Source: Pratylenchus scribneri | Taxonomy: Eukaryota; Nematoda; Chromadorea; Rhabditida; Pratylenchidae | Direction of reading: 5' to 3' | Assembly (NCBI GenBank): GCA_030063045.1 | Contig: JAQSEB010000147.1 | Coordinates: 496,001-560,000 of the forward strand | Length of the DNA stretch: 64,000 nt | In this document: one piece after another, positions 60,902-64,000 of the stretch | How positions within the stretch are numbered: position 1 is the first letter of the stretch | How the letters are laid out: each line of letters opens with the position of its first letter | Notes under the pieces: generated by a model | The model's input: only the letters and a program-made list of their open reading frames with translations | What the model was told of the DNA's origin: nothing | Database searches by the model: none | Translations under genes and position numbers: made by a program

Positions 60902-63344
60902 ATGGCTACGGCTTTTAACAACTTTTCTAAAAGTCATTTGGAAATAGTTCACAGCGAAAAACTTGTTTGGCAGGTTATACATACTTTCATGATTTTAAAT
61001 AATGAATTTCAATTTGCAGATTGGCCAATTTTCCGATCAAATTCGATTTGTCAACGAGTTGGAAACATCTTTTGTGTATTTATATTTAATTTTATATATT
61101 TTTAATATAATTTTTATCATTTAAGCACAAAGAAGAAAATTGGTGGCCAAAATAAATGGGATTTATGTATGTTTCAAAATCCAAATGGTTATGACATATC
61201 AATAAAACTACGAATCTGTTCTAAATTTCATTCCACTGATCTCTCAAAAGCCATGACTTCCACAAAATGCTTATTTTCAATTCAAGACTCATTAAAAGGA
61301 ATGAACAAGGTTGAAAATGGTTTGTTTTTTCTTCATTTTTTTTCCATTAATAATTTATTATTTTAGATGTAATTGGTCAATATCAATATAATGGTGGTAC
61401 TTATGAAGCTGTTTGGATTGTTCCGAATTTCGTAAATCTTAATGCACTTTTGGATGAGAGAAATGGATATCTTCCCGGCGATCAACTGACAATTGTTTGC
61501 AAAATTGATTTCTTCGAAACAAAAGTTAGTTGGAGCTAAAAATCTAGGGCATTTAAAATATTTTTGGTATCTTTTTGGTATATTGCAGTTAACAGGAAAG
61601 ATGGAAGGGAAAAAGGATGATGATGAAGAAGAAGAAGATGATGAGGATGATGAAGAAAGTTCATCATCCGCAGCTTCATTTCTTCTTCTTCATCATCCTT
61701 ATCATTTTCATCATCTTCATCATCATCACCTTCTTCTTCTTCATATTTCTCATCTTCTTCTTCATCATCCTCATCTTCTTCATTATCATCTTCTTCATCA
61801 TCAACATCTTCTTCTTCATTATCATCTTCTTCATCCGATCATCATTATCCTCTTACTTTTTCCCTTTCATCCTATAAACTGCAATAGTACCACATTTTTT
61901 TTTATAATTTTAGCAATTTTTACACAGGAATTTAAAGCGTTTAAAATTGTAAAATTCTTGAAAAAAAGAGAAAATTGAGTAGGAGGAATTAAAATATATT
62001 TTTAATTTTCTCGAAGGTGGTAAAACATAATTTGCGAGTGCCGGATATACAAATTCCAAACAATCGTGTGGTGGAAGATATGGGCATTTTGTTTGAGAAA
62101 AAGGAATTCACCGATTGCATAATTCAGGCTGGCAACAAAGAGTTTATGGTAAGATTATGGAAAACTTTTATGACTCAAAATTTGCGATTTTCTTACACAA
62201 AAAATTTCAGAAAATTAATGTGATTTTATGGAAAATTTTTCTTTTATTTTGGGTTTTAGCACTTTTAGTTAATCAATTTTTTGTTTATTTAAACGATATA
62301 TTCTTTATTTCAGGTACACAAATGTATTTTGGCCAATCGTTCACCTGTATTTTCGGAAATGTTTGGCCATGAAATGGTTGAGGCACAAAGCAACAAATTA
62401 ATCATTGATGACATTAAAGCGGATGTGATGGAACAATTATTGCATTTTATGTGAATATTTTCACACATTTTATTGTAAATATATTCTATTTCTTTTAGCT
62501 ATGATGGAAATGCACCAAAATTGGAAGATATGGCTGAGGAATTGTTGGTGGCTGCCGACAAATATCAACTCGAACAACTCAAGGTCCATTCATAAATGTT
62601 AAAAATGGCAAATAGGCGGAATTAAGTTGGGGCAACCAGGCGGAATTATGTTGGGGCAAATAGGCGGAATTATGTTGGGGCAAATAGGCGGAATTATGTT
62701 GGGGCAAACAGGCGGAATTATGTTGGGGCAAATAGGCGGAATTATGTTGGGGCAAACAGGCGGAATTATGTTGGGGCAAATAGGCGGAATTATGTTGGGG
62801 CAAATAGGCGGAATTATGTTGGGGCAAATAGGCGGAATTATGTTGGGGCAAATAGGCGGAATTATGTTGGGGCAAATAGGCGGAATTATGTTGGGGCAAA
62901 TAGGCGGAATTATGTTGGGGCAAATAGGCGGAATTATGTTGGGGCAAACAGGCGGAATTATGTTGGGGCAAATAGGCGGAATTATGTTGGGGCTACAAGA
63001 TTTTTGATTAATTCTTTAATTGCAAAAAACAAATTTTCTCAATCTTAAAATAATGTTTCTTCTCTATTATTCAGATTCCATGTGAATATGCTTTGGCCAA
63101 ATCGTTGACCACCGAAAATGCTTGTCAAAGATTTGTTTTTGCCATTTTCCATTCGGCCAAACGACTCAAAGCGCAAGCAATGGATTTCATCAAAAAGTCT
63201 ACAAATGAGGTACCAATTCATTTTATAATATATTTAAATAATTTCAACAACAAATTAAAGATAATGGAGACGGATGGATGGAAAATGTTGAACAATGAAC
63301 AATTGAAAATGCTTGGTTTCCTTCCAATCACGGCAGATATATGA
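60902..63344 (+). CDS. MATH-BTB protein, copy 2 (intact)
   Basis: Nine exons: 60902-60973, 61020-61075, 61126-61319, 61367-61524, 62017-62148, 62314-62450, 62499-62583, 63075-63209, 63261-63344, in phase, 350 residues. Exons 1-4 encode a MATH domain (about 17-158: IGGQNKWDLCMF, TKCLFSIQDS, GTYEAVWIVPNF, LPGDQLTIVCKIDFF). Exons 5-7 encode BTB/POZ (about 175-278: [60 protein letters not shown]). Exon 8 encodes a short BACK-like helix pair (CEYALAKSLTTENACQ, FAIFHSAKRLK). This is the SPOP/MEL-26 architecture: MATH binds substrate, BTB binds Cullin-3. A TTTCCAG about 30 bases before the ATG could take a spliced leader. The intron after exon 4 holds a foldback microsatellite, and that after exon 7 a 24-bp minisatellite. 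Confidence 0.9.
61581..61891. repeat. GAT/GAA foldback microsatellite in a MATH-BTB intron
   Basis: Outer boundaries TATTGCAGTTAACAGG and CCTATAAACTGCAATAGT are inverted. Inside, a purine arm (GATGATGATGAAGAAG...) turns into a longer pyrimidine arm (CTTCTTCTTCATCATCC...). The arms are open in several frames and translate to His/Leu/Phe-rich or Asp/Glu-rich runs, which I do not call as coding. Related to 59188-59440. Confidence 0.75.
62607..62993. repeat. 24-bp minisatellite, about 16 copies, in a MATH-BTB intron
   Basis: The unit is the same as at 13091-13545 (GGCGGAATTATGTTGGGGCA plus AATA) and more homogeneous. It fills most of the intron between exons 7 and 8; the other MATH-BTB copy has no such array at this position. 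Both strands are open because the unit is eight codons. Confidence 0.96.
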
Positions 63345-63762
63345 AAGAAGATAAAATTGACAAAATCGACTGATGTTTTGAATTTATTTTGTTGTTGTTA
63401 CTAAAAACTTGATGAAATGTTTTTATTTTAATTGTTAAAATAAAATAAGGATTTGAATTTTCATTTGAAAAAGATTAATTTTCATTTTTTTAAATTTTGG
63501 ATAGATTAGGGCAATTTTAAACTGTTAATTTTGGAAAATCGTTTTTCCATTTCAAAGCTCGGTATTGGTAAACATTTTAAGAAAAGGGAAATTTGTGAAA
63601 ATAAAATAACATATTTTCACAACTCATTTTATTATTGTACCGAAAACTCACAAAATATATGTTCATAAAAATAATATTTTTAAAATTTAAAAAATAAATT
63701 CTATAAATAAATATTTATGATATTTGCGTCATTTCAATGTAAATATTTTTAAAAAATTTTCT
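63345..63762. other. Intergenic gap
   Basis: AT-rich 3' flanks of two convergent genes (MATH-BTB copy 2 and the partial 7TM gene). No exon or repeat is seen. Confidence 0.5.
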
Positions 63763-64000
63763 TCATCTAAATGGATGAATTATATTCATTGTTGATCGTC
63801 TTCTCCAATAAGTTTTCGCTCTTGAACAAACAAACATTTTTGTCAACATTTTCCACAATTTTTCCAATAATTTGCAAATTTCCCGACGATATGGTCCCAC
63901 AAAAGTGTTGATAAGCAGAGAATTTACAATGGAATAGGCAATGATCAAAAGGAGAATTGCCTCGGCAAATAGGCGAGAAAAAATCCCAAAAATAATATTT
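63763..64000 (-). CDS. 7TM chemoreceptor-like protein, C-terminal part (runs off the window)
   Basis: An open minus-strand frame from the window edge to a stop at 63763. It encodes a hydrophobic segment (FAEAILLLIIAYSIVNSLLI) followed by a GPYRREICKLL motif and a basic tail (RAKTYWRRRSTMN). TM7 followed by 'YRRE' at the membrane exit is typical of nematode serpentine chemoreceptors. The frame is continuous with the window end, so the rest lies to the right. Subfamily cannot be set from this fragment. Confidence 0.55.
   Translation of the reverse strand, partial: NIIFGIFSRLFAEAILLLIIAYSIVNSLLINTFVGPYRREICKLLEKLWKMLTKMFVCSRAKTYWRRRSTMNIIHPFR

Noticed and set aside
61493..61978. 161-codon His/Leu-rich frame
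   Set aside because: It crosses the intron of MATH-BTB copy 2 and reads the GAA/TTC foldback microsatellite; the exon model with GT-AG sites explains the locus better.
1..64000. CRISPR arrays, bacterial operons, prophage or viral genes
   Set aside because: No such structures are present. The tandem arrays here are minisatellites with no unique spacers, and all supported genes have eukaryotic introns.

Overview
The window reads as nuclear DNA of a nematode. It is strongly AT-rich, its genes are split by many short introns, and it carries a nematode-type 5S rRNA gene and nematode-style chemoreceptor genes. Candidate trans-splice acceptors sit just upstream of several start codons. A tylenchid or root-knot-like (plant-parasitic) origin is a guess from composition and gene content, not shown. 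Gene models were built by hand: exons were joined at GT-AG (once GC-AG) junctions and every junction was checked for reading phase.

Left third (1-12.3 kb): no convincing protein gene. It holds non-autonomous DNA transposons with clean target-site duplications (TSDs): a Mutator-like MITE with a telomere-like core, a 1,000-bp hAT-like element with ACGATA-rich arms, and a CCCGGG-rich hAT-like element. Small duplications and a few GC-richer islands lie between them.

12.3-21.5 kb: an SLC36-type amino acid transporter (minus strand) with two lesions, a five-exon 7TM chemoreceptor (minus) with a nearly pristine copy of the Mutator-like MITE in an intron, and one 5S rRNA gene (minus).

21.9-40.2 kb: one very large minus-strand gene. 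Twenty-four exons join in phase into about 2,560 codons. It has a signal peptide, a dermatopontin-like domain, about 2,200 residues of low-complexity N/Q/E/K-rich sequence, and a C-terminal six-cysteine module ending in a basic tail. A complete plus-strand gene for a four-helix LAPTM-like membrane protein lies inside one of its introns.

45.1-64 kb: lineage-specific families. A decayed MATH-BTB copy (plus) has an intact paralogue 15 kb away. Between them are three tandem genes (minus) for small Cys-rich proteins with a signal peptide and a C-terminal hydrophobic helix, a ten-exon gene for an unrecognised Cys-containing protein (minus), and a gene with an F-box-like N-terminus whose last exon is duplicated across a 1.1-kb minisatellite. 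The window ends inside another 7TM gene (minus).

Introns here repeatedly host minisatellites and foldback elements. Two minisatellite families each occur at two separate places. The most notable content is the giant dermatopontin-like gene and the 48.7-60 kb cluster of small and lineage-specific genes.
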